Shown here in pieces: positions 36,671 to 46,474 of a stretch of 64,000 nt of DNA (the stretch's first letter is position 1; each line of letters opens with the position of its first letter). Below the pieces are notes generated by a model. It did no database searches and was not told the DNA's origin. It saw nothing but the letters and a program-made list of their open reading frames with translations. Location: assembly GCA_014204635.1 (NCBI GenBank), contig JACHLS010000003.1, positions 62,001 through 126,000 of the forward strand, given 5' to 3'. This DNA comes from Sporosarcina luteola. Lineage in GTDB: Bacteria > Bacillota > Bacilli > Bacillales_A > Planococcaceae. Both the position numbers and the translations under genes were made by a program.

Positions 36671-37687
36671 TTATCCGAAGATATCTTCGATCTCTTGTTT
36701 TTTCATGCGGTTCATCAGTTTATCCACCGCTTCTTTTGCTGGTATTTCTTCAAATAATACTGTATATAGGGCCTCCGTCAACGGCATTGAGACCTGCATT
36801 TGCTGCGCCAGCTGATGAGCAGCTTTCGTGGTGCGAACACCTTCAATGACCATTCCCATGCCGGAGACAACTTCCTCAAGCGTCTTCCCTTGCCCGAGCA
36901 TATGTCCCGCTTTCCAATTTCTTGAGTGGACGCTTGTACATGTGACAATCAAATCTCCAAGCCCGGTCAAACCAGAAAATGTTAATGGCTTCGCACCCAT
37001 TTTGACACCAAGGCGGGTAATTTCAGCCAGGCCCCTCGTAATAAGAGCCGCCTTCGCATTATCTCCGTAGCCTAAACCATCAGTAATCCCGGCAGCCAAA
37101 GCGATGACATTCTTCAAAGCAGCACCAAGCTCAACACCGAGCATATCATTGTTTGTATAAACTCTGAAATAGTGATTCATAAAGAGATCTTGCACCTTTT
37201 CAGCAGCTTGCAAATGATTCGATGCTGCGGTCACCGTTGTCGGATGTCGCAGTACAACCTCTTCGGCATGGCTCGGACCGGATAATACGACAATCGCTCT
37301 CCGGTTTTGCGCTTCTATCTCATCTTCCATCATTTCAGAAATCCGTTTCAAAGTATTCGGCTCGATCCCTTTGGAAACATGAACAAACAGCTTGGGCTCT
37401 TTCACCATGCCGTTAATTTCCTCACATATTTCCCGAATTCCTTTCGTTGGAACCGCGATAATAAGAATCTCAGCATGATGAACCGCTCTTTTTAAGTCTG
37501 ATGTTGCTTGCAACGAGGAAGGAAGCAAAATAGTAGGCACATATCGCTCATTTGTGTGATGTTCATTAATTTCAGCAGCCTGCTCCTCTCTTCTCGCCCA
37601 CAGTAAACAGTCATGTCCATTATCGGCCAGCACGAAGGCGAGCGCTGTTCCCCAGCTGCCTGCGCCGATTACAGTCACTTTTTCCAT
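36671..37687 (-). CDS. gpsA: NAD(P)H-dependent glycerol-3-phosphate dehydrogenase
   Basis: Makes sn-glycerol-3-phosphate from dihydroxyacetone phosphate for phospholipids. The N-terminal Rossmann motif is [40 protein letters not shown], the catalytic lysine in [20 protein letters not shown] and [14 protein letters not shown] follow. ATG 37687 is preferred because GAGAGG lies 9 nt upstream; the ATG at 37696 is too close to it. At 338 residues it is normal. Confidence 0.96.
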   Translation of the reverse strand: MEKVTVIGAGSWGTALAFVLADNGHDCLLWARREEQAAEINEHHTNERYVPTILLPSSLQATSDLKRAVHHAEILIIAVPTKGIREICEEINGMVKEPKLFVHVSKGIEPNTLKRISEMMEDEIEAQNRRAIVVLSGPSHAEEVVLRHPTTVTAASNHLQAAEKVQDLFMNHYFRVYTNNDMLGVELGAALKNVIALAAGITDGLGYGDNAKAALITRGLAEITRLGVKMGAKPLTFSGLTGLGDLIVTCTSVHSRNWKAGHMLGQGKTLEEVVSGMGMVIEGVRTTKAAHQLAQQMQVSMPLTEALYTVLFEEIPAKEAVDKLMNRMKKQEIEDIFG

Positions 37688-37716
37688 TCTAACCATCCTC
37701 TCAACAAAACGATTTA

Positions 37717-39027
37717 TCAGCTTCGCGCTCTTGTAATCAACCGGATTGGCGTTCCTTCAAATCCGAAAGCTTCACGAAGTCGATTTTGTAAAAATCGCTC
37801 ATAGGAAAAATGCATCAATTCGGGTTCGTTGACGAAAACGACAAAGACAGGAGGTTTAACCGCCACCTGCGTGACATAGTAAAGACGAAGTCTGCGGCCT
37901 TTGTCGGATGGTGCAGGGTTTCTGGCCACGGCATCCTCAATTACTTCATTCAGAACGCTTGATTGGATCCGAAGTGCATGGTTTTCACTGATTAATTTGA
38001 TCGTATCGAATAAACTTCTTACACGTTGCTTTGTCTTTGCTGAAACATAGGCAACCGGCGCATAATCGAGAAATTGAAATTCTTTCCGGATATCCTCGTT
38101 AAAGCGGTTCATCGTTTTTTCATCTTTCTCTACTGCATCCCATTTGTTTACGACAAACATGACACCTTTGCCTGCTTCTTCAGCATACCCTGCAATGCGT
38201 TTATCCTGTTCGCGCAGTCCCTCTTCGCCGTTCAAAACGATCAGGACAACATCCGAACGATCAATAGCCTTTAAAGCACGTAATACACTGTACTTTTCTG
38301 TGCTCTCGTACACTTTCCCTTTTTTGCGCATCCCTGCCGTATCGATAATCTTATACTTCTGTCCTTCATATTCATACGACGTGTCAATCGCATCGCGGGT
38401 TGTACCGGCCACATCACTTACGATGACCCGTTCTTCCCCGAGCAATGCATTAACGAGAGATGATTTTCCGACATTTGGGCGGCCAATTAACGAGAAACGG
38501 ATAACATCATCGTCTTCCTCTTCTTCATTCGGCTCTGGAAAACTGGCGGCAACAGCATCAAGCAAGTCGCCAAGACCGATTCCATGGGAACCGGAAATCG
38601 GATGCGGATCTCCAAACCCGAGGGCATAGAAGTCATAGATCATATCCCGCATATCTGGGTTGTCGATTTTGTTAACAGCCAACACAACAGGCTTCTTCGT
38701 TTTATATAACATTTTAGCGACCTGTTCATCCGCATCTGTCACGCCATCGCGGCCGTTTGTTAGAAAAATGATGACATCCGCTTCATCTATGGCTATCTCC
38801 GCTTGAAGTCGAATTTGCTCTAGGAATGGTTCATCGCCAATATCGATACCTCCCGTATCAATTAAGTTAAATTCATGTGCCAACCAGTCTGCGGAGCTGT
38901 AAATACGATCGCGTGTCACACCTGATACGTCTTCCACGATTGATATTCGTTCTCCCACTATCCGATTGAATATGGTTGATTTCCCGACATTCGGTCTGCC
39001 GACAATCGCCACTGTTGGTTTCGTCAT
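37717..39027 (-). CDS. der: Ribosome-assembly GTPase Der (EngA)
   Basis: Double GTPase needed for 50S subunit assembly. Two complete G domains are visible, each with GRPNVGKS: the first near residue 10 (G3 DTGG, G4 NKID), the second near residue 185 (G3 DTAG, G4 NKWD). A C-terminal KH-like domain follows ([14 protein letters not shown] into the last 100 residues). At 436 residues it is normal. AAGGGTG precedes the ATG. It lies between rpsA and gpsA, as in many Bacillota. Confidence 0.97.
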   Translation of the reverse strand: MTKPTVAIVGRPNVGKSTIFNRIVGERISIVEDVSGVTRDRIYSSADWLAHEFNLIDTGGIDIGDEPFLEQIRLQAEIAIDEADVIIFLTNGRDGVTDADEQVAKMLYKTKKPVVLAVNKIDNPDMRDMIYDFYALGFGDPHPISGSHGIGLGDLLDAVAASFPEPNEEEEDDDVIRFSLIGRPNVGKSSLVNALLGEERVIVSDVAGTTRDAIDTSYEYEGQKYKIIDTAGMRKKGKVYESTEKYSVLRALKAIDRSDVVLIVLNGEEGLREQDKRIAGYAEEAGKGVMFVVNKWDAVEKDEKTMNRFNEDIRKEFQFLDYAPVAYVSAKTKQRVRSLFDTIKLISENHALRIQSSVLNEVIEDAVARNPAPSDKGRRLRLYYVTQVAVKPPVFVVFVNEPELMHFSYERFLQNRLREAFGFEGTPIRLITRARS

Positions 39028-39068
39028 AATTAAACACCCTTCCGACTCTATCTCTAGACATTATACAG

Positions 39069-39107
39069 AAAAAAGATGATGATGCCTATAAAAGCACCAT
39101 CATCATC
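39069..39107 (-). terminator. Terminator after the rpsA-like gene
   Basis: GATGATGATG pairs with CATCATCATC, with an inner GC pairing, followed on the minus strand by TTTTTTCTG. Confidence 0.8.
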
Positions 39108-39151
39108 CTGAATGATATTCACGTTTTGTGTCTAAATGAGACTTCCATTCA

Positions 39152-40291
39152 TCATTCCGAGAATTTCTTCAGCTGGTCACCGATCACATCACTCAAGGAG
39201 AAACCTGTCTCCTCTTTCATTTCGTAATCGCCATAGGATTCTTCCTCTTCCTTTTCGATAAGATCTTTGATGCTCAAGGAAAGGCGTTTTTCATCACCAT
39301 TTACATCAAGTACTTTCACTTTTACCTTTTGCCCTTCTTCCAGCACTTCATGCGGTGTGCCGATGTGTTCATGGGAAATCCGGGAAATATGAACAAGTCC
39401 TTCGACGCCCGGCAGCACTTCTACAAATGCTCCATAGGAGACGAGACGCTTGACCGTACCTTCGAATACAGAACCGATTGGCGCTTTCTCCTCGATATCT
39501 TCCCATGGACCCGGCAAAGTATCTTTAATGGATAATGAAATTCGTTCCGAATCCCGGTCTACAGAAAGGACCTTCACTTTTACTTTGTCTCCCTCTTTTA
39601 AGACATCCGATACTTTATCAATATGTTCATGAGAGAGTTGTGAGATATGGACTAAACCATCCACTCCGCCGATATCAACGAATGCACCGAACGAAGCGAT
39701 CCTTTGGACAGTTCCTTCCAACACTTGCCCTTCAGTCAGTTCATCAAGCACTTCATCTTTCTGTTTGGATTTCTCCTCTTGAATAACTGCTCGGTGGGAT
39801 AAAATTAAGCGATTTTTCTCTTTATCCATTTCAACGATTTTGAATGTCATCGTGCGTCCTTTATAATCATCGAACGTTTCGACGAAATGATCTTCCACCA
39901 AGGAGGCAGGAATAAATCCTCTCACGCCGAGGTCGACGACCAAGCCGCCTTTCACGACATCTTTCACTTCTGTTTCAATCGTTTCATGATTGTTGAATTT
40001 TTCTTCGAGATCTCCCCATGCATCTTCCGCATCCACTTTCCGTTTCGAAAGTACATAGTTATCCTCTTCCACTTTTGTAATGATGAGTTCAAGTTCATCT
40101 CCAACCGAAACAGCATCTCCCGCTTTTTCGATATGCAGACTGGACAACTCGCTGATCGGAATGACGCCATCAAAAGGAGCGCCTGAAATTTCTACAGTTA
40201 CGGATTTATCTTCGATCTTAGTCACTTTTCCAGTGACGCGGTCTCCCTCTTTGTATCCGTTCATTGCATCCAAATTCATCTCTTCAGTCAT
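39152..40291 (-). CDS. rpsA: Four-domain S1 RNA-binding protein (30S ribosomal protein S1 homologue, YpfD)
   Basis: 379 residues with four S1 motifs, at about 14-80, 98-165, 185-253 and 270-340. The last two are the most canonical (GTVQRIASFGAFVDIGGVDG and GTVKRLVSYGAFVEVLPG, each followed by LVHIS). Gram-positive members have fewer repeats than the six of E. coli S1, and a strict role in translation initiation is uncertain. GGAGGAGG lies upstream of the ATG. Follows plsC and cmk. Confidence 0.93.
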   Translation of the reverse strand: MTEEMNLDAMNGYKEGDRVTGKVTKIEDKSVTVEISGAPFDGVIPISELSSLHIEKAGDAVSVGDELELIITKVEEDNYVLSKRKVDAEDAWGDLEEKFNNHETIETEVKDVVKGGLVVDLGVRGFIPASLVEDHFVETFDDYKGRTMTFKIVEMDKEKNRLILSHRAVIQEEKSKQKDEVLDELTEGQVLEGTVQRIASFGAFVDIGGVDGLVHISQLSHEHIDKVSDVLKEGDKVKVKVLSVDRDSERISLSIKDTLPGPWEDIEEKAPIGSVFEGTVKRLVSYGAFVEVLPGVEGLVHISRISHEHIGTPHEVLEEGQKVKVKVLDVNGDEKRLSLSIKDLIEKEEEESYGDYEMKEETGFSLSDVIGDQLKKFSE

Positions 40292-40371
40292 ATGTAGTCC
40301 TCCTCCATTATGAATCCTATCTCTATATTATTCGAATCGGTGAGTAAAAACAAAAAATTACCCTTGCCATT

Positions 40372-40953
40372 TTATTTATTTTTTTCGAGCAATTGTCGAA
40401 TGGCATTCATGATCACTTCTGTCACTTCTTCAGCTGACGCTTTTCTTTCCCGGTATTCCGTCATATCCAACGGCTTGCCATATACAACCTTCAATTGTCT
40501 AAAAGGCTTGTATGGGCCTACGATAGCGCAAGGCACCACTTTTGCATTTCCTTTCAATGCAAAGAAACCGGCACCCGCAAGCCCTTTGCCAAGTTCTCCT
40601 GTCTTGCTTCTTGTGCCTTCTGGAAAGAGACCAACCACTTTTCCTTCTTTCAATAACTTAAGTGTCGTACGGAAAGCCTCACGATCGCTCATTCCCCTTT
40701 TGACCGGATAAGCATTGACACTTGGGAGAACACTCTTTAAAACAGGAGTCTGAAACAATTCTTCCTTAGCCATGAAATGGACCGTCCGAGGACAAGTAAT
40801 GCCGACAACAGGCGGATCAAAATTTTCTATGTGATTTGCACAAAGCAACACCCCGCCATCTTCAGGAAAGTTTTCTTTACCGATCACTTTGATTCGGTAC
40901 AAAGGGAAAAAGATCGTACTCACCAGAAATTTGCCTAAAGGATATAAATTCAT
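40372..40953 (-). CDS. plsC: 1-acyl-sn-glycerol-3-phosphate acyltransferase family protein
   Basis: Membrane-associated acyltransferase for phosphatidic acid synthesis. The HX4D catalytic motif is in CANHIENFDPP and the substrate-binding motif in GLFPEGTRSKTG; VVPCAIVGPYKPF is also typical. At 193 residues it is a short PLSC protein. Its start overlaps the cmk stop by 4 nt (ATGA). Acyl specificity cannot be told. Confidence 0.9.
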   Translation of the reverse strand: MNLYPLGKFLVSTIFFPLYRIKVIGKENFPEDGGVLLCANHIENFDPPVVGITCPRTVHFMAKEELFQTPVLKSVLPSVNAYPVKRGMSDREAFRTTLKLLKEGKVVGLFPEGTRSKTGELGKGLAGAGFFALKGNAKVVPCAIVGPYKPFRQLKVVYGKPLDMTEYRERKASAEEVTEVIMNAIRQLLEKNK

Positions 40954-41627
40954 CTCGTCATCCTCATTTCAGCAAGGCCGATTATTTCGTCTACAACTTC
41001 ATCAATCGACATCGATGTGGTATCGATAACGATTGCATCCTCCGCCTTCATAAGCGGCGAGACTTTCCTTTCACTGTCAGCCCTGTCCCGCTCAGCTATC
41101 TGTGCCTTCAATTGTTCAATCGGTGTATGAATGCCGCGTTTCTCATCTTCCAGATGACGCCGCAAAGCCCGTTCCTCCACAGATGCTGTCATGAACACCT
41201 TGAGTTCGGCGTCAGGCAATACTTCCGTCCCTATATCCCGTCCATCCATGACGACACCTGTTGTATCGGCGAGCTTTCGTTGTTTCTCGACCATCAAATG
41301 ACGGACATTCTCGTGAGCGGCCACCTCCGATACATTCGAAGTGACAAGTGGGGAACGAATCTCTTCTGTACGATCCGCATCATCAATAAAAACAATTTGG
41401 CCGTTTGAAGAAGGCTGCAGGCGGATGTCCGTCTGCTGTAAAAGTGCGGTCAACTCGTGATCACTAGTAATATTTATGTCATTGATAAGCGCTTTATGTG
41501 TTAAGGCACGGTACATGGCGCCGGTATCAATATACGTAAAATTCAATTTTTCAGCAATGCGTTTGGCAATTGTACTCTTTCCAGCCGCAGCAGGTCCGTC
41601 AATTGCAATCTTTATCCCTTTTGACAT
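40950..41627 (-). CDS. cmk: Cytidylate kinase
   Basis: Phosphorylates CMP and dCMP. P-loop DGPAAAGKSTIAKRIAEKL, then YIDTGAMYRALT, DGRDIGTEVLPDAELKVF and ERDRADSERKVSPL, all typical. ATG 41627 with GGGGGT upstream gives 225 residues, the family size; the frame is open 27 codons further upstream through the neighbouring terminator and is not used. Coupled to plsC. Confidence 0.96.
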   Translation of the reverse strand: MSKGIKIAIDGPAAAGKSTIAKRIAEKLNFTYIDTGAMYRALTHKALINDINITSDHELTALLQQTDIRLQPSSNGQIVFIDDADRTEEIRSPLVTSNVSEVAAHENVRHLMVEKQRKLADTTGVVMDGRDIGTEVLPDAELKVFMTASVEERALRRHLEDEKRGIHTPIEQLKAQIAERDRADSERKVSPLMKAEDAIVIDTTSMSIDEVVDEIIGLAEMRMTR

Positions 41628-41666
41628 ATCTTCTACCCCCGAATTCAATTCGAAAACATTGTAACA

Positions 41667-41709
41667 TAAGAAAGTGGGAAAAGTCCCTCCCAAAAGGACT
41701 TTTCCCACT
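41667..41709 (-). terminator. Terminator after the PilZ gene
   Basis: A perfect 14-bp stem (AGTGGGAAAAGTCC / GGACTTTTCCCACT) with a 9-nt loop, then TTCTTATG on the minus strand. It lies just before the cmk start. Confidence 0.8.
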
Positions 41710-41729
41710 ACTTCACTTGTTCTTAAAGG

Positions 41730-42374
41730 TTATCGTGCTTCTTTCCGTCTTTGCAATTGCCGCTCAAAACAAAAACGGATAATATGCTGTCGATCCGCAT
41801 CCATCATTTCCGTAAATTGCAAGGAAGCCAGTCTTCTGCCATCTTTCTCCCACGAACGGACGGATAGAGCTTCTGTGTGTACGTAATGAATGTCGTCATT
41901 CAGAAACGGCAGGACTATAAATAAAGACAGCCGTTGGTTTTCCTCAAATTCTTCCTTTTGACCTAGATGCAGCGCAATTCCTCCAGCGCTGATATCAGCT
42001 GCGACAAATTGATCAAATCCGTTTCCGTCATTTACCGCTACATCAATCGGCGTCTCCACTCTGACATACTCTCTGCGTTGAATCTTAATCAATTCTTGGT
42101 CTCCCGGATAAGAGAGCTGCAACATTGGAATGCCGCGATTCAATCTACCTTTGACTTCGGTCCGAAAAGCGTAAGATATTTTATTTTTATCGACAAAGGT
42201 AACTAATAAATGTGTCCCATCCATGAAAAAAGCCGTACGATCCGTCTCCATGTGTATGGGATAATCAATCATAATGTAATCTGGCCCCAAATCCACGACT
42301 TTACTTTTATACTTATCACTATTTTCGGTTAGATCTTTATCAATAATTACCGAGGAACCGATCGAAAGTCTCAT
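41730..42374 (-). CDS. PilZ-domain protein, YpfA/MotI-like c-di-GMP receptor
   Basis: 214 residues with an N-terminal YcgR-like beta domain and a C-terminal PilZ domain. The c-di-GMP signature is complete: IQRREYVRVE (RxxxR) near residue 100 and ADISAGGIALHL (DxSxxG) near residue 130. The B. subtilis homologue YpfA (DgrA/MotI) binds c-di-GMP and restrains flagellar rotation; this role is inferred here. AGGTGTTG precedes the ATG. Downstream of sleB-ypeB. Confidence 0.9.
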   Translation of the reverse strand: MRLSIGSSVIIDKDLTENSDKYKSKVVDLGPDYIMIDYPIHMETDRTAFFMDGTHLLVTFVDKNKISYAFRTEVKGRLNRGIPMLQLSYPGDQELIKIQRREYVRVETPIDVAVNDGNGFDQFVAADISAGGIALHLGQKEEFEENQRLSLFIVLPFLNDDIHYVHTEALSVRSWEKDGRRLASLQFTEMMDADRQHIIRFCFERQLQRRKEAR

Positions 42375-42457
42375 CTATTCAACACCTACCATTTACTCAT
42401 ACTCCTCTTATTATGTCATGGCGAGGAGTGTTTTCCAATCCTGATTTGAAGTAAATT

Positions 42458-43744
42458 TTAGAAAAGTTTTTCGGTCTTGATGACTTCCTTGGTTTCTGAG
42501 TCCACAAGAACATGATAGGTGCCAATTCCACTGCTATTTTCCTTCGTCACAGTTAAAAGATAGGCCAGCCGTTGAATTAATTGTTCATTTTCGACATATG
42601 CCAACTCCGCTTTTTCCACTTTTACGTCTTTATTAAAAAACGTTTTCCAATCAATCTTGACAATCGGTTGGTCCTCGACTTTTTCTTTGCGGATATATTC
42701 CGCTGCATTTAAGCCGACAATTTCACCTGTATCCTTAGCTACTTTCAAATGAATGACATCTGAAAAAACTTTTGCATTGTGAAGAGGCTCGACCCTCACA
42801 TAAACAAAATGCCAGGCGTTATCATTTTCACGCGCTTCTTCGAACACGACATCCCGAAATCCAGCCTTTTTCAAAAGTTCTTCTGTCCTCTGCTTCATGT
42901 CGTCAAAGGATACAGTTGCTTCACCAAACGGGCGATCCGCCAAGTAGGAAAGGACATGGCCCCCTTTTTCGGTAATATCGATATAGCCGACCGTCTGATT
43001 GGATGTAAACCGAATATGATAGAACGGATATGGTGCACCTGGTTGACTTTTCTCAACACCGATCACATCATTTGTAACGTGAGGGAATATTTGCTTGAAG
43101 ATCGAAACAGCATCATCCTGTGAGACTTCTGAGTCTGTCATGTTTTTTAAATCCTTTTTTTTCATCGCATCCGATTCGCTGGCAGTAAGCGGAAAATCAC
43201 TCTCCGTGTATTGTTTCACGGAATTCCCTATTTGGGACCACTCCACGTCCTTGTTGTTGGCGTCCAGTCGTTCCACCCATTCATTCATAGAATAATTACC
43301 ATCTACGAGGCCCGCTGTGGCGACTTGCCAATCGGTCGACATCACTTGCAAGTTTTCTGACGCCTTTGCCATAACGTTCTCAAATTCTCCAGGTTTCGAC
43401 AAACGCTCTGCATCCTTGGCATAACTGCCGACCCTGCTTAAATAATTGTTCCAAGCTGTAGAGAAGCTCGCATCTAGCGGTAGGGAGTCGATCGAGCTGC
43501 GGATATCCGATGTGAGTCTCCATATATCCTCTCGAGCTTTTTTTGAACCGTCCGATTGATTGAAAAGCAAGGATTTTTCTATGGCAACGTTTAACTCATC
43601 CAGTTTTTCAGATGCATCTGCCATCCGTTTTGCATACTGACCGCTTAAAGCAAGAGCAAGTTTGTCATTCTCTTTCGCTTTGTCATATGAAAAGACCGCT
43701 AAAGCGATGAGAGCGAAGGAAAGAACAAATACTAATTTTTTCAT
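42458..43744 (-). CDS. ypeB: Germination protein YpeB (PepSY-containing)
   Basis: Spore protein that stabilises and localises the cortex-lytic enzyme SleB. 428 residues: an N-terminal hydrophobic anchor (KKLVFVLSFALIALAVFSY), an N-terminal helical domain, then two to three PepSY-like segments (for example IFKQIFPHVTNDVIGVE and AVSIFKQIF through YIDITEKGGHVLSYL; later HLKVAKDTGEIVGLNA). The ATG at 43744 is the only start that keeps the anchor, because the frame has a TAG two codons upstream. It has no adjacent ribosome binding site; see the leader hairpin. Second gene of sleB-ypeB. Confidence 0.93.
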   Translation of the reverse strand: MKKLVFVLSFALIALAVFSYDKAKENDKLALALSGQYAKRMADASEKLDELNVAIEKSLLFNQSDGSKKAREDIWRLTSDIRSSIDSLPLDASFSTAWNNYLSRVGSYAKDAERLSKPGEFENVMAKASENLQVMSTDWQVATAGLVDGNYSMNEWVERLDANNKDVEWSQIGNSVKQYTESDFPLTASESDAMKKKDLKNMTDSEVSQDDAVSIFKQIFPHVTNDVIGVEKSQPGAPYPFYHIRFTSNQTVGYIDITEKGGHVLSYLADRPFGEATVSFDDMKQRTEELLKKAGFRDVVFEEARENDNAWHFVYVRVEPLHNAKVFSDVIHLKVAKDTGEIVGLNAAEYIRKEKVEDQPIVKIDWKTFFNKDVKVEKAELAYVENEQLIQRLAYLLTVTKENSSGIGTYHVLVDSETKEVIKTEKLF

Positions 43745-43798
43745 ATACTATGCAAATTGCCGAAACATATCTTCTCAGCAATTTGCCAAGCCTCCTCC
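43745..43798 (-). promoter_or_regulatory. ypeB leader: distant Shine-Dalgarno plus 12-bp hairpin
   Basis: GGAGGAGG (43791-43798) lies 46 nt upstream of the ypeB ATG. Between them is a 12-bp stem (43752-43763 with 43775-43786, one wobble) with an 11-nt loop. Folding leaves 4 nt before and 7 nt after the stem, a total spacing of about 11 nt, near normal. A 6-codon mini-frame starts in the loop (ATG TTT CGG) and stops 4 nt before the ypeB ATG. Confidence 0.6.
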
Positions 43799-43811
43799 TA
43801 AATAAATTCAA

Positions 43812-44597
43812 TTAATGACAGAAAATATGCATGCCAATCTTCTTAACTTGCGGCCTGGACCAAATCCACTTGCTTGTTGCAGTGACAGGGTTGAAATAAT
43901 ATATCGAGTTTTCACTCGGATCCCAACCATTCAACGCATCTAAGACCGCTTCCTTTGCCCGTTCATTTGGTGTCAGCCAAATTTGCCCGTCTGCCACTGC
44001 TGTAAAGGCTCCGGGTTGGAAAATGACACCGCCGACTGTATTTGGAAAATCAGGATGCTCAACACGGTTTAAAATGACAGCAGCAACCGCGACCTGACCT
44101 TCATATGGTTCTCCTCTAGCTTCTCCATACACCGCATTTGCCATTAACTTCAAATCTTGTTCGGAGTATTTTGATGGAAGATGGGCTTGTTCAGGCTTGC
44201 TTGCCCCTGCTTTCACTTGAGCAGAGAGGGGAGTCCCTCCGTAATGTGTAAATTGATTCCCTTTTGCCAAATTGTCCATAACAAATTTTTCGTTATACTC
44301 CGATACAGAAGTGAGTTTTTTCTTCGTATTCGCCCCGGCTACTCCATCAATAGGCAATCCATATTTCTCTTGAAAATTACGGAGAGCCCAATACGTTCCA
44401 TATCCGAACTTTCCATCTATAGTTCCCTTATAGAAGCTGATATACTGAAGTCTCGCCTGCAGCTCGATTACATCATCGCCCGTTGCGCCTCTTCCTAAAT
44501 CACGTGCGGAAAAAGCTTTCGAAGAATCTACGGCCGATCCATAAAGACCCATGATCAGTATAAAGAGGGCAAGGATTTTTATTATGCTTTTTTTCAA
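43812..44597 (-). CDS. sleB: Spore cortex-lytic enzyme SleB
   Basis: Lytic transglycosylase that opens spore cortex peptidoglycan at germination. Signal peptide at the N terminus (KSIIKILALFILIMGLYG, cleavage probably after SSKAFSA). A peptidoglycan-binding domain follows at about 35-100 (DVIELQARLQYISFYKGTID, GPWTY-like FGYGTYWALRNFQ). The catalytic domain begins at [20 protein letters not shown], with the probable catalytic Glu in GEARGE. The start is a TTG at 44597, 8 nt behind AAAGGAGG; the ORF continues upstream without a site. Confidence 0.95.
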   Translation of the reverse strand: MKKSIIKILALFILIMGLYGSAVDSSKAFSARDLGRGATGDDVIELQARLQYISFYKGTIDGKFGYGTYWALRNFQEKYGLPIDGVAGANTKKKLTSVSEYNEKFVMDNLAKGNQFTHYGGTPLSAQVKAGASKPEQAHLPSKYSEQDLKLMANAVYGEARGEPYEGQVAVAAVILNRVEHPDFPNTVGGVIFQPGAFTAVADGQIWLTPNERAKEAVLDALNGWDPSENSIYYFNPVTATSKWIWSRPQVKKIGMHIFCH

Positions 44598-44653
44598 TGG
44601 TGATTCCTCCTTTCTTATAGTGTGGTCCAAAATAATACAAATTATGAGGCCAT

Positions 44654-44689
44654 AAAAAAAGACCTGATTGTCAGTAGACAACCAGGTTC
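44654..44689 (-). terminator. Terminator after prsW
   Basis: GAACCTGGTTGTC pairs with GACAATCAGGTC around a 4-nt loop, then seven T residues on the minus strand, directly after the prsW stop. Confidence 0.85.
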
Positions 44690-44693
44690 TCTT

Positions 44694-45368
44694 CTATAAA
44701 TGTGCTTTTTTTCGAAATTGCTGCATTGCAAAAGTATGTGCATATTTTACTCTCGTCAAACCAAACCACCATAAAAACAACATAAATGGGATAATTAAGT
44801 ACAATGAAAAATCATTTACCGCCAATATGCCATTATAAATGAAGTGAAGCATAAATGGAGCGAACAAGGCAAACAACAGCATTCCCTTCTTATTCGAATG
44901 GGTCGTAAACTTGGCTCTACCGAAGTAGTATCCCATGACAACCCCGAACAAAGCATGGCTGGAGACAGGTAAAAGAGCACGCAAAAAGGCGGTATCTAAA
45001 CCGAACGTCAATAAATAGAGGATATTTTCGACTGTCGCGAAACCTAAAGACACACTTGCCCCATATAATATACCGTCATATGCATCTTCAAATTCAATAT
45101 GTCTGTATATGGCGATCAGCAAGATTAACCATTTAAAAAATTCTTCAAGCCAGCTGGTGAAAACCGCATTGCGAAAAAACTCACTAGAAAAAATATGTTC
45201 TTCTTCAAAAACATGCTGCATGAACATAATTGGGAATGTCATGACGGCTCCATATATGAAAGTTTGAAATAACGTCTTGGAAGGCTCTGTAGCGATTTGT
45301 TTACGCAAATAGAAATAACTGAAAAGCGCCAAGCCAGGCGCTATTGCTACAGTAAGCAAAATGATCAT
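44694..45368 (-). CDS. prsW: PrsW-family glutamic-type intramembrane protease
   Basis: Multi-pass membrane protease, 224 residues. Catalytic motif EExxK is in SWLEEFFKWLIL; the second and third boxes are GFATVENILYLL and SSHALFGVVMGY. In B. subtilis PrsW starts cleavage of the anti-sigma factor RsiW; this genome has another ECF pair (sigX-rsiX) in the window, but RsiX is not a known PrsW substrate. AAAGGGGG precedes the ATG. Same order as in B. subtilis, next to sleB. Confidence 0.93.
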   Translation of the reverse strand: MIILLTVAIAPGLALFSYFYLRKQIATEPSKTLFQTFIYGAVMTFPIMFMQHVFEEEHIFSSEFFRNAVFTSWLEEFFKWLILLIAIYRHIEFEDAYDGILYGASVSLGFATVENILYLLTFGLDTAFLRALLPVSSHALFGVVMGYYFGRAKFTTHSNKKGMLLFALFAPFMLHFIYNGILAVNDFSLYLIIPFMLFLWWFGLTRVKYAHTFAMQQFRKKAHL

Positions 45369-45455
45369 GACTGGGCCCCCTTTCCCGTCATTATATCATG
45401 ATTCAGATCGAACAAGATGTGTATTTACAAATATTTTACTACTTACTGAAGCGGC

Positions 45456-46439
45456 CTAGGAAGACTTTACTTTTCCATTCAATTTGGCTTGAATATCTCG
45501 AGCAATGATGCCCCCATGCTCCCTGCCATTTTCGATGAATATTTCATTTGCATTATTGCCGGCTGCAATAACGCCCGCAATATATAATCCTGCTACAGAC
45601 GTTTCCATAGATTCTGGATCAAAAAGAGGACGGCCGCTGTCGTTATCAATTTGAATGCCCGCCTTTCGCAGAAAATCGTGATCAGGGTGATAACCGATCA
45701 TCGCGAAGACATAATCATTTTCAACGACGAATCTCTCGCCACGTTTTTCAATCGTCACCGTTTTCTCTGTAATTTCAACGACAGAAGCATTAAAGTGCAT
45801 TTGAATCGAGCCGTTTTTCACAAGACTATCGAAACCTGGCAAAATCCACGGCTTCACACTAGGCGAATAACTGTCGCCGCGATAGACTACAGTGACGTCT
45901 GACCCTGCCCTCTGGAGTTCTAACGCTGCATCGACGGCAGAGTTTTTCCCGCCGATAACAATCACTTTCTTTTTAAAATACGGGTGTCCTTCTTTGAAAT
46001 AATGAAAGACATTTGGCAGTTTTTCGCCAGGTATGTCCAGCTGATTCGGATTGTCGTAGTAACCCGTGGCCACTATCACGTAGTCAGACGAATATTCAGC
46101 CCTGTCTGTGGAGACAATGAATTCTCCTCCCGCCTTTCGAATACTGACCACAGTTTCATTGCTGTTAATCGGCAAATTTTTTAATTCGGCGACCATCCGG
46201 TAGTAAACGAGAGCATCCAATCTTTTCGGTTTTTCTTTCGCTGTTATGAAAGGGATATCCCCGATGGACAACTTGATGCTTGAACTGAAAAATGTTTGAT
46301 GGGTCGGATAATGATATATGGAATTCACAATATTTCCTTTTTCAATAACAACGAAGTCCAAACCAAGCTTTTGTAATTCTATTGCGGCGGATAATCCACA
46401 TGGACCTCCACCGACAATGATCACATCTTTTTTTGTCAT
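45456..46439 (-). CDS. ypdA: Bacillithiol disulfide reductase YpdA
   Basis: FAD- and NADPH-dependent reductase that recycles bacillithiol disulfide. The N-terminal dinucleotide site VIIVGGGPCGLSAAIELQK contains the diagnostic Cys14, counted from ATG 46439, which supports this start. A second Rossmann motif VIVIGGKNSAVDAALELQR and the C-terminal GLYIAGVIAAGNNANE are visible. GGAG lies 12 nt upstream, a little far. 327 residues. It pairs with bshA (11312-12445) as evidence for bacillithiol. Confidence 0.94.
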   Translation of the reverse strand: MTKKDVIIVGGGPCGLSAAIELQKLGLDFVVIEKGNIVNSIYHYPTHQTFFSSSIKLSIGDIPFITAKEKPKRLDALVYYRMVAELKNLPINSNETVVSIRKAGGEFIVSTDRAEYSSDYVIVATGYYDNPNQLDIPGEKLPNVFHYFKEGHPYFKKKVIVIGGKNSAVDAALELQRAGSDVTVVYRGDSYSPSVKPWILPGFDSLVKNGSIQMHFNASVVEITEKTVTIEKRGERFVVENDYVFAMIGYHPDHDFLRKAGIQIDNDSGRPLFDPESMETSVAGLYIAGVIAAGNNANEIFIENGREHGGIIARDIQAKLNGKVKSS

Positions 46440-46474
46440 TCTGTTTAACATCTCCTTCAGTAACACTCTTTCAA

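Noticed and set aside
36640..36675. Terminator between gpsA and yphE
   Set aside because: Only a short stem (ATCCC/GGGAT) without a T-run.
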